DNA of 28,596 nt. It comes from Sysuimicrobium calidum. GTDB lineage: Bacteria; Sysuimicrobiota; Sysuimicrobiia; Sysuimicrobiales; Sysuimicrobiaceae. The DNA lies in the NCBI GenBank assembly GCA_031459935.1, contig JAVKHN010000024.1:1-28596 (forward strand), in the 5' to 3' direction. The stretch's first letter is position 1, and each line of letters begins with the position of its first letter. Position numbers and translations under genes: made by a program. Below the pieces are notes generated by a model. It worked only from the letters and a program-made list of their open reading frames with translations. It had not been told where the DNA came from and did no database searches. Positions 1 to 7,023 of this stretch are shown piece after piece.

Positions 1-162
1 AGGGCATCGATGCGGTTGCTGAGTTCCTCGCGGAAGCGGTCCACCTTCTGGTCGAGGGCATCGATGCGGTTGCTGAGTTCCTCGCGGAAGCGGTCCACCT
101 TCTGGTCGAGGGCATCGATGCGGTTGCTGAGTTCCTCGCGGAAGCGGTCCACCTTCTGGTCG
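1..162. repeat. Three perfect 54-bp tandem repeats
   Basis: Three head-to-tail copies at 1-54, 55-108 and 109-162 are identical base for base. A diverged fourth copy begins at 163. Each unit encodes 18 residues of the coiled-coil protein on the minus strand, so copy-number change would keep the reading frame. The array may continue beyond the left edge. Confidence 0.97.
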
Positions 163-257
163 AGGGCGTGGATGTCCTGGCGGAGGTGGGTGTAGCCTCC
201 GGACAGCTCCTCGACCTTGCCCTCGAGGTAGGCCACGCGCTCTTCGAGGGTGGGCAT
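1..257 (-). CDS. Coiled-coil protein with tandem repeats (C-terminal part outside window)
   Basis: Start codon at 257 on the minus strand; the frame stays open to the window edge, so the gene is incomplete. The protein begins MPTLEERVAYLEGKVEELSG and then enters an 18-residue unit (ALDQKVDRFREELSNRID) repeated at least three times. Hydrophobic residues fall at unit positions 2, 6, 9, 13 and 17, a 3-4-4 plus 3-4 (hendecad plus heptad) pattern typical of a long helical coiled coil. No catalytic motif, signal peptide or membrane segment is visible. Short proteins of this style are common in high-GC bacteria and are usually annotated as hypothetical or DUF1640-like; that family link is a guess. 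No clear Shine-Dalgarno sequence precedes the start. Function unknown. Confidence 0.72.
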   Translation of the reverse strand, partial: MPTLEERVAYLEGKVEELSGGYTHLRQDIHALDQKVDRFREELSNRIDALDQKVDRFREELSNRIDALDQKVDRFREELSNRIDA

Positions 258-387
258 CCTGAGCCAAGCCTACCGGAAGTCGGGGCGGGTGCCAAGCGGG
301 GTTGGGCTGGCGTCGGGATGCCCGCATCAGATCCGAACTGTTGAAGGTCTGGGCGCCGTCCCGGTGGCGGGGGATGTCGGGAGCCGG

Positions 388-393
388 TAAACT
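388..393 (+). promoter_or_regulatory. Possible -10 box before the lipoprotein-protease unit
   Basis: TAAACT lies 34 nt before the ATG at 428, in a less GC-rich patch. No convincing -35 element was found. A TTGACA at 398-403 is downstream of this box and lacks a -10 at the right distance. Weak call. Confidence 0.3.
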
Positions 394-427
394 CTATTGA
401 CAGACTCTTCGAGCATCGGCCACACGC

Positions 428-1975
428 ATGGTTCATCCGCGCGTTCTGTGGGTGCTGACGATCCTGATCGGAGCTTCTGCCTGCGGGCGGGGCGGAGCCT
501 CCCTCCCGGTGCCTGTGGGAGGCCTCTCCGGCTATGTGTTCGCGGGAGCGGGGACGGACGGGAACTTCTCGGGAGAACCCCTCCCCGGAATCGAGGTGCG
601 CTACGAATCCGGGGGCGAGGTCCTCACGGTCACCACGGATCAGAACGGCTTTTTCAGCACGGGCCGTATCCCCGCGGGTCCCTTTGCCCTCCACGTGCTC
701 CCTCCCCCGGGGATGGCGGCCGCACGGTCGCTGTACGCCTCCGGAGCGGAGGTGGGGTTGCAGGTGCGGTTCTACCTGCCGCTGCGCAGGCCGGTGGGCA
801 ACTCCCCGCGTGGAACCGGGAACCGGCCGGTTGCCGCGGTGACCGGCACCTTGCTAGACCCTGAGGGTTCGGCACAGCCCGGATCCGTGCCACCGGGCAG
901 AACCCCGGGGGAGCCGGGAACCGTGGGGTTCGTCTGGTGGGGCGCTTACCGGTTCCAGTCCACCGCTTGCCCCCGCTGCTACTCCACGGTGGCGGGCCCA
1001 GATGGCACCTTCGAGATCCAGGGATTCCTGGGCGGGCAGACGCTCGGACGCACCTTTCCCTTCTTCGCGGGTAACTACGACGGGGTGAGCTCCGATGGGT
1101 TGACCGCTTTCTACACCGCGTATGCCTTCCTCCCCGCAGTGGATGCCCTGAGTTCCCGGCCCACGGACCTGGGCCAGGTGCGGCTCGTCCCCTCCACGGG
1201 GATTCTCCCGATCCACTACGGCGACACCACCCTGGCCCTCGCGGAGGGATACGGTCCGGGCGGCGTGGTGTACACCTTCGTGCAGATGTCCACCGGCCCC
1301 GCGGGCGATCCCCTGGAACTCGCGGAGACCGCAAACGGTCCCCTTCCGGCCGGTAGGATCCTACCTGTCCAGCCCGTCCCGGTGCCTCCGATCCCGGAGG
1401 CGGAGTCCCGGTACTTTGTCGCCACGAGTTTCGTGCTGGACAGTCGGGCTCGGGGTCTGCCGGAGATATCGGCCACCCGGGTTTTCCGAATCCCGGGGCA
1501 ACCCTTGCGGATCGACCATCTCCGGCCGCCCCGGATCCTCCGGATCGAAGGTTCTTTCCGACCCTCCTTCTTCTGGATGCCGAGTCCGGGGAGCACGGTG
1601 CACGCGGTCACGGTCCTCGATGGGTCCTTCTCGGAGGTGTGGACGGGAATCCTGGGAGGAGAGGGGAGCACGGCCACGCTCCCCCTGGACCTCCGGCCGG
1701 GGACGTACCGGGTGTTCGTGTTCGCGAGCGATGCGGCCCATCCCGCCGATCTCGTGGCGGCCGGCCGGCTGCCGCCCCTCGTGGAGGTTCTGCGCGATCT
1801 GGGACCCGCAGGCGCTTCCGGACGGGACGTGCGGGCCCTCGGGGAGGCGCTCCGCCCCCTGCGCACCACCGTGGGCACCGGCGATCGCGGGCAGCTGCTC
1901 CTCAGGAGCGCCGCGCTCGCCTCCCGCACCGCGCGGGAGGCGGTGAGCGAGCCGAGGGAGTTCGCCGTACCGTGA
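428..1975 (+). CDS. Exported lipoprotein with carboxypeptidase-regulatory-like beta-sandwich domains
   Basis: The 515-residue protein starts with a lipoprotein signal: a hydrophobic stretch at residues 6-18 and a lipobox ending ASAC, with Cys19 as the predicted lipidated residue. Residues 33-95 look like a carboxypeptidase regulatory-like/SdrD-B-like domain (GYVFAG, then PLPGIEVRY, then TTDQNGFF, then GRIPAGPF). A second similar unit spans about 136-250 and contains a CPRC pair at 181-184. The last 150 residues form another predicted beta-rich region. No enzyme motif is seen. Its stop overlaps the GTG start of the S8 protease by 4 nt (GTGA), so the two are probably co-translated and may act together at the cell surface as a binding or scaffold protein and a protease. 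The exact role is unknown. Confidence 0.8.
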   Translation: MVHPRVLWVLTILIGASACGRGGASLPVPVGGLSGYVFAGAGTDGNFSGEPLPGIEVRYESGGEVLTVTTDQNGFFSTGRIPAGPFALHVLPPPGMAAARSLYASGAEVGLQVRFYLPLRRPVGNSPRGTGNRPVAAVTGTLLDPEGSAQPGSVPPGRTPGEPGTVGFVWWGAYRFQSTACPRCYSTVAGPDGTFEIQGFLGGQTLGRTFPFFAGNYDGVSSDGLTAFYTAYAFLPAVDALSSRPTDLGQVRLVPSTGILPIHYGDTTLALAEGYGPGGVVYTFVQMSTGPAGDPLELAETANGPLPAGRILPVQPVPVPPIPEAESRYFVATSFVLDSRARGLPEISATRVFRIPGQPLRIDHLRPPRILRIEGSFRPSFFWMPSPGSTVHAVTVLDGSFSEVWTGILGGEGSTATLPLDLRPGTYRVFVFASDAAHPADLVAAGRLPPLVEVLRDLGPAGASGRDVRALGEALRPLRTTVGTGDRGQLLLRSAALASRTAREAVSEPREFAVP

Positions 1976-3432
1976 GAGGTTGGTCCGTCCGGTTGGGGAT
2001 CGCGGGAGCCGCGCTCCTCCTCGTGGCATGCGGCTCAGGGGCGATCCGGTCCGTGCCCGTGCCCGCGCCCGAGGTCGTCTCGGGGGAGATCCTCGTCCGG
2101 TACCGATCAGATTCCGCGCTCGTGGCCCTGGCCGCGGTGCGGGGAGCAACCGTGGTGCGGACCGGACGCTTCCGCCTCCCCACAGGCACCGAACACATCG
2201 CCGTGATCCGGGTGCCGCCGGGCGAGGAGGCGACGTACATCGACCGGTTCCGGCGGAACCCGGAGGTGGTGTACGCAGGGTACAACTACCGGGTGCGCCG
2301 GGTGGACGGCCGGACGGAATCGTTTCCCCCGAGGGGGCCCCGGGTGCCCGGGAGCGGGGTGCTGGACTGGACCGGCCTCGCGGATCCCAAGCTCGTGGAG
2401 TGCGACCCGGCCTTCGAGGTGCAGCGGCTCAACGGCGAGCGCACCCGGTGCACGGAAGCGGACCGGAGTGCTTCCTGGCAGTGGAACCTCTGGCGGATCC
2501 AGGCTCCTCAGGCCTGGCGGCTTGCGGACGGAGAGGGCGTGGTGGTGGCCGTGGTGGACGAGGGGGTGGACCTTACACACCCGGAGTTCGCGGCTCGAGT
2601 GGTGCTCCCCCGGGAAGGTTGCCCCACAGACGTCGTGGATGAGGACTTCGATCCCGGGGATTCCGGAGGGCACGGCACCCACGTGGCGGGGATCGTGGCC
2701 GCGGCCCCCGACGGCCGGGGGATCGTAGGCGTGGCCCCCCGGGCGAGGATCCTGCCTATCCGCGCGCTGGGCCCCCTGGGAGGCACCACCTTCACCGTGG
2801 TGAGCGGGATCCTGTGCGCGGTGGAGCACGGAGCCGCGGTGCTGAACGGATCCTGGGGCGGGGTCGCGTACTCCGAGGCGGAGCTGGATGCCCTGCGCGC
2901 AGCGGTGGCCTCCGGGGTGTTCGTGGTCCTCGCCGCGGGCAACCTCCACGACGCCGGCAACCCCAGGGTCTACCCCGCGGCCTTCGCGGAAGTTGTCCCC
3001 GGGGTCGTCGCGGTAGGAGCCACCACCCCCACGGATCGCATCGCCTCCTTCTCCTCCTCGGGTCGGTGGGTCACGCTCGCGGCACCGGGGACCACCATCT
3101 ACTCCACCCTCCCCACGGTCCAGGGGTCCTACGGGTTCCTCCAGGGGACCTCCATGGCCGCACCCCACGTGGCCGGGGTGGCCGCCCTGCTGCTTTCCCG
3201 GAATCCGCGGCTCCCCCCCGCCCGGGTGCAGTCCCTGCTGCAGGCCGCGGCGTTCGCCCCCTGTCCGGAATACCCCAGGCCGGATTGGGACCGCCCGGGG
3301 TCGTGCGGCGGCTTTGTGATGGGTCCTGGAGCGTACGGATACGGCCTTGTGGACGCATGGGCCACCCTCTCCACAGCCCCGAGGGGAATCTCCTTCCGAT
3401 CGGGGCGTGCGCCTGAATACAGTACTCCGTAA
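1972..3432 (+). CDS. Lipid-anchored subtilisin-like serine protease (peptidase S8)
   Basis: A 486-residue subtilase. The start chosen is GTG 1972, which overlaps the previous stop and has a GAGGGAG Shine-Dalgarno about 8 nt upstream; the open frame extends further upstream, but that part is a shadow. Residues 1-20 are a lipoprotein signal ending LVAC (Cys20). Residues 35-105 resemble a fervidolysin-type propeptide (SGEILVRYRSD, then NPEVVYAGYNYRVRR), which usually folds and inhibits the enzyme until processed. The catalytic triad is visible: Asp196 in VVAVVDEGVDLTHPEF, His234 in GHGTHVAGIVAA and Ser394 in GTSMAAPHVAG. The oxyanion Asn is Asn324 in LAAGN. No C-terminal accessory domain is present. 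It is expected to cut proteins outside the membrane; the substrate is unknown. Confidence 0.95.
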   Translation: MRGWSVRLGIAGAALLLVACGSGAIRSVPVPAPEVVSGEILVRYRSDSALVALAAVRGATVVRTGRFRLPTGTEHIAVIRVPPGEEATYIDRFRRNPEVVYAGYNYRVRRVDGRTESFPPRGPRVPGSGVLDWTGLADPKLVECDPAFEVQRLNGERTRCTEADRSASWQWNLWRIQAPQAWRLADGEGVVVAVVDEGVDLTHPEFAARVVLPREGCPTDVVDEDFDPGDSGGHGTHVAGIVAAAPDGRGIVGVAPRARILPIRALGPLGGTTFTVVSGILCAVEHGAAVLNGSWGGVAYSEAELDALRAAVASGVFVVLAAGNLHDAGNPRVYPAAFAEVVPGVVAVGATTPTDRIASFSSSGRWVTLAAPGTTIYSTLPTVQGSYGFLQGTSMAAPHVAGVAALLLSRNPRLPPARVQSLLQAAAFAPCPEYPRPDWDRPGSCGGFVMGPGAYGYGLVDAWATLSTAPRGISFRSGRAPEYSTP

Positions 3433-3532
3433 GGTATACCGCCCCAGTACGGTGCGGGCGTCAGGGACGGTGGGACCCGGGGGACTTGCGGGGTCCGGCT
3501 CCCGGGGGGAGCTTTAAAAGGGGAGGTGCAGG

Positions 3533-4684
3533 ATGGGGCGCGCTTGGCCGGCTCCTCGAGTTGTCCTGCGGCTTGTGAGCGGGGCATTGGCCCTGGTGCT
3601 CGCGGCATCACCGGCCTCGGCCCAGCTGGGCATTCCGGAGCCGCAGGAGCTGGCCATTGGCCGGGCGGTGGCAGCTCAGCTCATCGCAGAGCACGGGCTG
3701 GTGAGCGATGCGGAGTGGCTGGGGTTCCTGAACGGGTTGCGGGATCGCCTGCTGCCCTTCTCAGGTCGCTCCGGGATCTCCTACCAGGTGGGCATCCTCA
3801 ACCATCCGGTGCCCAACGCGGTGAGCACCCCGGGATGGATCTTCGTCACCGTGGGACTCGTGCGCCTGAACCCGGAGGTGGACGCCTGGGCGTTCGTCCT
3901 CGCGCACGAGATCGCCCACATCGCCAGGCGTCACGTGGCCCAGCACGTGGCCCGGGCCCAGGCGGGAGAGCTCGCCAGCATCCTGGTGGCCATCCTCACG
4001 GGAAGCCGTGCGGCAGGGGATGTAGTGCGGCTCCTGGCGCAGCTTGCCGCCCTGGGATTCTCCCGGGAGCTGGAGGTGGAGGCGGACCGCGAGGCCCTGC
4101 GGATGCTGGTGGAGGCGGGGTTCGATCCGCAGGCCGCGCCCCGCACCCTCTCGTGGTTCAACGAGGTGACGGGCCGCCGGCAGGAACGCACCCACTGGAC
4201 GGGCACCCACCCCGGGTTCGCGGACCGAGTGGCGGCGGTGCAGCGGAGCTATGAGGAGTTCGGGACGCGGGGGTCGCCCCTGCGGGTCCGGCACTTCCGG
4301 ATCCGGCACGAAATAGGACCCGTGGTGCTGCTGCCGGAACGGTTACTGGAGCTCCGGGATGCCTGGAACCTCCACCTCTCCGCGGAGAACCGGGGGGAGC
4401 GGCCGGCTGGAGTACAGAGCATGAGCGCGGTGCTCGTGGGCCCGGACGGGGAGCTCCGCGTCCGGTTCCTGCGATCCACGCTCCCGGAGGAGGTCCCCGC
4501 GCAGGGCCGGGTCCAGGGCGTGCTGGTGTTTGAAAAGAAGTCCCCCCGCTGGCCGGAGGCCCTGGTGGTCCCCGTGCACGTGGGGGAGGAGCGCCTTCAG
4601 GCGCGGGTGGATCTCACCTCCGGCGGACCCTACGCACCCCCCTCCGTTCCGCCGTCCCTTCCCCGGCCGCCCTCCCTCCCGTAG
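3533..4684 (+). CDS. Exported M48-family zinc metalloprotease (BepA/LoiP-like)
   Basis: 383 residues with a signal peptide ending ASPASA|Q near residue 30. The zinc site is HEIAH (His125, Glu126, His129), and the third ligand is probably Glu181 in the ELEVEADREA segment, which fits the ExxAD pattern of M48 enzymes. The protease core covers residues 35-250. About 130 further residues (250-383) have no motif I recognise and end in a Pro-rich tail. Relatives such as BepA and LoiP degrade misfolded envelope proteins, so a quality-control role outside the membrane is likely. A strong Shine-Dalgarno (GGGAGGTG, 3521-3528) fixes the start. It is separated by 100 nt from the subtilase and appears to be its own transcription unit. 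Confidence 0.92.
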   Translation: MGRAWPAPRVVLRLVSGALALVLAASPASAQLGIPEPQELAIGRAVAAQLIAEHGLVSDAEWLGFLNGLRDRLLPFSGRSGISYQVGILNHPVPNAVSTPGWIFVTVGLVRLNPEVDAWAFVLAHEIAHIARRHVAQHVARAQAGELASILVAILTGSRAAGDVVRLLAQLAALGFSRELEVEADREALRMLVEAGFDPQAAPRTLSWFNEVTGRRQERTHWTGTHPGFADRVAAVQRSYEEFGTRGSPLRVRHFRIRHEIGPVVLLPERLLELRDAWNLHLSAENRGERPAGVQSMSAVLVGPDGELRVRFLRSTLPEEVPAQGRVQGVLVFEKKSPRWPEALVVPVHVGEERLQARVDLTSGGPYAPPSVPPSLPRPPSLP

Positions 4685-4712
4685 GGTCTAGGGAGGAGCG
4701 ATGCGGGAATCA

Positions 4713-4750
4713 GAGCGGGCCGCAGGAGACGGAGTCCTTGCGGCCCGCTC
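4713..4750. terminator. Bidirectional hairpin between convergent genes
   Basis: A perfect 12-bp stem (4713-4724 with 4739-4750) with a 14-nt loop sits between the M48 gene end (4684) and the end of the minus-strand gene (4762). No T-run follows on either strand, so it is a hairpin-type end without the classical U-tract. Confidence 0.65.
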
Positions 4751-4761
4751 CACGTGTTCGC

Positions 4762-4935
4762 TCAGTCCCCTGCCTCCCGCATGAACCGCTGCAGGGCCTC
4801 CACGAGGGCCTGGAGGTGCTTGACCACGTCCTTGGTGCTCGGGTACTCCCCCAGGCTCTGCAGCTCCTTCTGGATCCGCAACAACTCCCGGTAACAGGTG
4901 GCCGCGGCGTCCCTCACAACCGTCCGAGTCGCCAT
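4762..4935 (-). CDS. Small helical protein of unknown function
   Basis: 57 residues. The start at 4935 is chosen because a near-perfect Shine-Dalgarno (GGAGGAGGTG, plus-strand 4941-4950) lies at ideal spacing; a longer in-frame version starting at 5004 has no such signal. The sequence (MATRTVVRDAAATCYRELLR, ending EALQRFMREAGD) is predicted almost wholly alpha-helical, with one Cys and no signal peptide or membrane segment. I do not recognise the family. It is divergent from maf and convergent with the M48 protease. Confidence 0.7.
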   Translation of the reverse strand: MATRTVVRDAAATCYRELLRIQKELQSLGEYPSTKDVVKHLQALVEALQRFMREAGD

Positions 4936-5025
4936 ACCATCACCTCCTCCTGCCTGGACTTCGGCTATGAAGGCCGCCCCTTCCATGATGCGCTTTCCCC
5001 GCAACCCTCCGCATCCCTCTCTGGG

Positions 5026-5031
5026 TACACT
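5026..5031 (+). promoter_or_regulatory. -10 box (TACACT) for maf, near-leaderless
   Basis: TACACT ends 8 nt before the GTG start of maf, so transcription would begin at or very near the start codon. No good Shine-Dalgarno is present, in agreement with a leaderless or very short-leader mRNA. No clear -35 element. Confidence 0.45.
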
Positions 5032-5039
5032 GGGAAGCT

Positions 5040-5663
5040 GTGAGCCGGAACCGGATCCCTACTCCGCGCAGGCCACGGATCGTGCTGGCCTCCACCTCGC
5101 CCCAGCGCCGGGCCATCCTCCGGCAGCTGGGGATCCCGTTCGTCGTGATCCCGCCCCGCTACGAGGAGGACGACTCCGGCCCGGATCCTGTGGTCATGGT
5201 GCGGGAGCACGCCCGGGGAAAGGCCCGGTCGGTGTTCCCGGAAGCCCGGGGTCGCCCCGTGCTTGGGGTGGACACCACCGTGGTGGTGGAGGGCCGCGTC
5301 TGTGGGAAACCCGCGACCCCGGAGGAGGCGAGGCAGATGCTCCGGGATCTCGCAGGCCGCACCCACCTGGTGATCTCCGGCCTGTACCTGGGGACCCCGG
5401 AGTGGGAGGAGCTGCACCACGAGGTCACCCGTGTGACCTTCCGACCGCTGGGTGAGCGGGAGATCGAGCGGTACGTGGCCACGGAGGAGTGGGAGGGGCG
5501 GGCGGGAGGATACGCCATCCAGGGCCGGGGCGCGGCCCTGGTGGAGCGCCTGGAGGGCGACTACCTGAACGTGGTGGGGCTCCCCGCGGCGCTCCTGGTG
5601 CGGCTGTTGAGCCGCAGGTTCCCCGGGGTGTACGGGTTCGGGGAGCCCACGGAGATGTGGTAG
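5040..5663 (+). CDS. maf: Maf family nucleoside triphosphate pyrophosphatase
   Basis: 207 residues. Maf proteins hydrolyse non-canonical or modified nucleoside triphosphates to monophosphates, keeping them out of nucleic acids; some affect septum formation. Family motifs are visible: ASTSPQRR (residues 17-24, substrate loop; typical ASxSPRR), GVDTTVVVEGRVCGKP around Asp78, and a C-terminal GGYAIQGRGA followed by GDYLNVVGLP. Length matches the family (about 190-210). GTG 5040 is chosen as start; it has no good ribosome site but lies just downstream of a -10 box. The stop codon TAG (5661-5663) is also the first half of the probable ftsY -10 box. Confidence 0.93.
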   Translation: MSRNRIPTPRRPRIVLASTSPQRRAILRQLGIPFVVIPPRYEEDDSGPDPVVMVREHARGKARSVFPEARGRPVLGVDTTVVVEGRVCGKPATPEEARQMLRDLAGRTHLVISGLYLGTPEWEELHHEVTRVTFRPLGEREIERYVATEEWEGRAGGYAIQGRGAALVERLEGDYLNVVGLPAALLVRLLSRRFPGVYGFGEPTEMW

Positions 5664-5666
5664 AAT
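5658..5666 (+). promoter_or_regulatory. Extended -10 promoter for ftsY overlapping the maf stop codon
   Basis: TGGTAGAAT matches the extended -10 form TGnTAnnnT. The TAG of the box is the maf stop codon. Only 9 nt separate the box from the ftsY ATG at 5676, so a transcript from here would be leaderless or nearly so. Confidence 0.5.
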
Positions 5667-5675
5667 CGGTCGGCC

Positions 5676-6587
5676 ATGGAGATGCGGGTTGGGTTCCTGG
5701 AGCAGTTGCGGGGTAGCCTCCGGCGGACACGGCAGGCCCTCGCAGAGCACCTGGAGTCCCTGTTCGCCAGGCCTCCGGACGAGCGCTTCTTCGAGGAGCT
5801 CGAGGAGACTCTCCTGAGCGCGGATGTGGGTCCGGAGCTCGCGGAGGAGATCACCCGGGAGATGCGGCGGCGGGCCCTTTCAGGCCTCCACCGGCCCGAG
5901 GACCTGCGCCGGGCCCTCCGGGCCGTCCTCCTGGACCAGCTGGGTGAACCGGAGCCCCTGCGCCTGGACCCACCGCCCGCAGTGGTGCTCGTCCTCGGGG
6001 TGAACGGCTCGGGGAAGACCACCACCGTGGGCAAGCTGGCCCACCACCTCACCCGGGAGGGCCGGCGGGTGCTGGTAGCCGCCGCGGACACCTTCCGGGC
6101 CGCGGCCATCGACCAGCTGGAGGTGTGGTCCAGGCGCGCGGGGGTTCCCGTGGTGCGGCACCGGGAGGGATCGGATCCCGCCGCGGTGGTCTTCGACGCG
6201 CTGCAGGCGCTGCGGGCCCGGCCCTACGACGTGCTGCTGGTGGATACAGCAGGGAGGTTGCACACCAAGACCAACCTGATGGAGGAGCTGCGGAAAATCC
6301 GGAGGGTGGTGGACCGGCAGCTCCCGGAAGGGACCGTGGAGGCTTTGCTCGTGCTGGACGCCACCACGGGCCAGAACGCCCTCGCACAGGCTCACCTCTT
6401 CCGGGAGGCGGCGGGAGTCAGCGGCATCGTGCTCGCCAAGCTGGACAGCTCCGCAAAAGGGGGAATGGTGCTGGCCATCCGGCGGGAGCTGGGCATCCCT
6501 GTGAAACTGGTGGGGACGGGCGAGCGGATGGAGGACCTGAGCCCCTTCGATCCCGAGACCTTCGTGGACGCCCTCCTCGAGGCTTGA
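5676..6587 (+). CDS. ftsY: Signal recognition particle receptor FtsY
   Basis: 303 residues: a short N-domain (1-95) and the GTPase G-domain. FtsY docks Ffh-ribosome complexes at the membrane; GTP hydrolysis by the FtsY-Ffh pair releases the nascent chain to SecYEG. Motifs: P-loop GVNGSGKTT (108-116), AADTFRAAAIDQL (insertion box), DTAGR (190-194), AKLDSSAKGG (254-263, with Ala where TKLD is usual) and VGTGE near the end. The acidic A-domain of proteobacterial FtsY is absent, as in many Gram-positive and thermophilic lineages; N-terminal amphipathic residues (VGFLEQLRGSL) may bind the membrane. It is the first gene of the SRP part of the block. A possible alternative start is the ATG two codons later. 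Confidence 0.97.
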   Translation: MEMRVGFLEQLRGSLRRTRQALAEHLESLFARPPDERFFEELEETLLSADVGPELAEEITREMRRRALSGLHRPEDLRRALRAVLLDQLGEPEPLRLDPPPAVVLVLGVNGSGKTTTVGKLAHHLTREGRRVLVAAADTFRAAAIDQLEVWSRRAGVPVVRHREGSDPAAVVFDALQALRARPYDVLLVDTAGRLHTKTNLMEELRKIRRVVDRQLPEGTVEALLVLDATTGQNALAQAHLFREAAGVSGIVLAKLDSSAKGGMVLAIRRELGIPVKLVGTGERMEDLSPFDPETFVDALLEA

Positions 6588-6603
6588 GCCTCCGTGGGCG
6601 CTG

Positions 6604-6612
6604 TGCTATCCT
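6604..6612 (+). promoter_or_regulatory. Extended -10 promoter for ylxM-ffh
   Basis: TGCTATCCT fits the TGnTAnnnT form. The last three bases of the box lie inside the inverted repeat at 6610-6635. The leader to the ylxM ATG would be about 35 nt. Confidence 0.45.
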
Positions 6613-6635
6613 GTAAAGGAAAATGCCTTTACAGG
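6610..6635. promoter_or_regulatory. Perfect 10-bp inverted repeat (operator or leader hairpin)
   Basis: CCTGTAAAGG (6610-6619) and CCTTTACAGG (6626-6635) are exact reverse complements around AAAATG. The dyad overlaps the predicted -10 and transcription start of the ylxM-ffh unit. It could bind a dimeric repressor or fold at the 5' end of the mRNA. It lacks a following T-run, so it is unlikely to be a terminator of ftsY. Confidence 0.6.
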
Positions 6636-6654
6636 TGTGAGGTGAAGAAGGGAA

Positions 6655-7023
6655 ATGGAGCGGATGCTGGCGGATCGGTTCGAGGTGATCCGCCTGTTCG
6701 ATCTGTACGCACGGCTGCTCACTCCACGCCAGCAGCAGCTCGTCCGCATGTACTTCCACGAGGACCTGTCCCTGGCGGAGATCGCGGAGTACTTGGGGGT
6801 CACCCGGCAGGCCATCCACGACAGCCTGCGGCGCTCCATCGCGGAGCTGTACCGGTACGAGGACCTCTTGGGACTCGCCGGCCAGGCGCGGAGTGTGGAG
6901 CGCCGGAAGATGGAGGTCCTGCGGCAGCTGGACTGGTTGGAGGAAGAGGTGCGGGCCCTCGAAGGGAACACCCGGGTGGAGCAGATGCTCGCGTGCATCC
7001 AGCGGGTGAGGGACCTCCTGTGA
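6655..7023 (+). CDS. ylxM: YlxM/p13-like helix-turn-helix protein of the SRP operon
   Basis: 122 residues, the usual family length. The N-terminal half has a sigma-70 region-4-like helix-turn-helix (LTPRQQQLVRMYFHEDLSLA, then EIAEYLGVTRQAIHDSLRR), and the C-terminal half is helical, ending VEQMLACIQRVRDLL. YlxM is encoded next to ffh in Bacillota and Mycoplasma. In Streptococcus it has been reported to bind SRP components and adjust SRP GTPase activity, so a modulator of SRP is the likely role rather than a classical transcription factor. GAGGTGA at 6639-6645 can serve as the ribosome site. Its TGA overlaps the next gene's GTG by 4 nt. Confidence 0.9.
   Translation: MERMLADRFEVIRLFDLYARLLTPRQQQLVRMYFHEDLSLAEIAEYLGVTRQAIHDSLRRSIAELYRYEDLLGLAGQARSVERRKMEVLRQLDWLEEEVRALEGNTRVEQMLACIQRVRDLL

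Noticed and set aside
1..162. CRISPR array
   Set aside because: The 54-bp units are directly adjacent with no unique spacers and are in frame within a coiled-coil gene.
398..403. TTGACA as a -35 element for the lipoprotein gene
   Set aside because: No -10-like sequence 16-18 nt downstream before the ATG at 428.
1639..1971. In-frame upstream extension of the S8 protease
   Set aside because: It would overlap the lipoprotein gene by over 330 nt and bury the lipoprotein signal that begins at GTG 1972.
4713..4750. Hairpin as a classical rho-independent terminator
   Set aside because: No T-run on either strand; kept only as a bidirectional gene-end hairpin.
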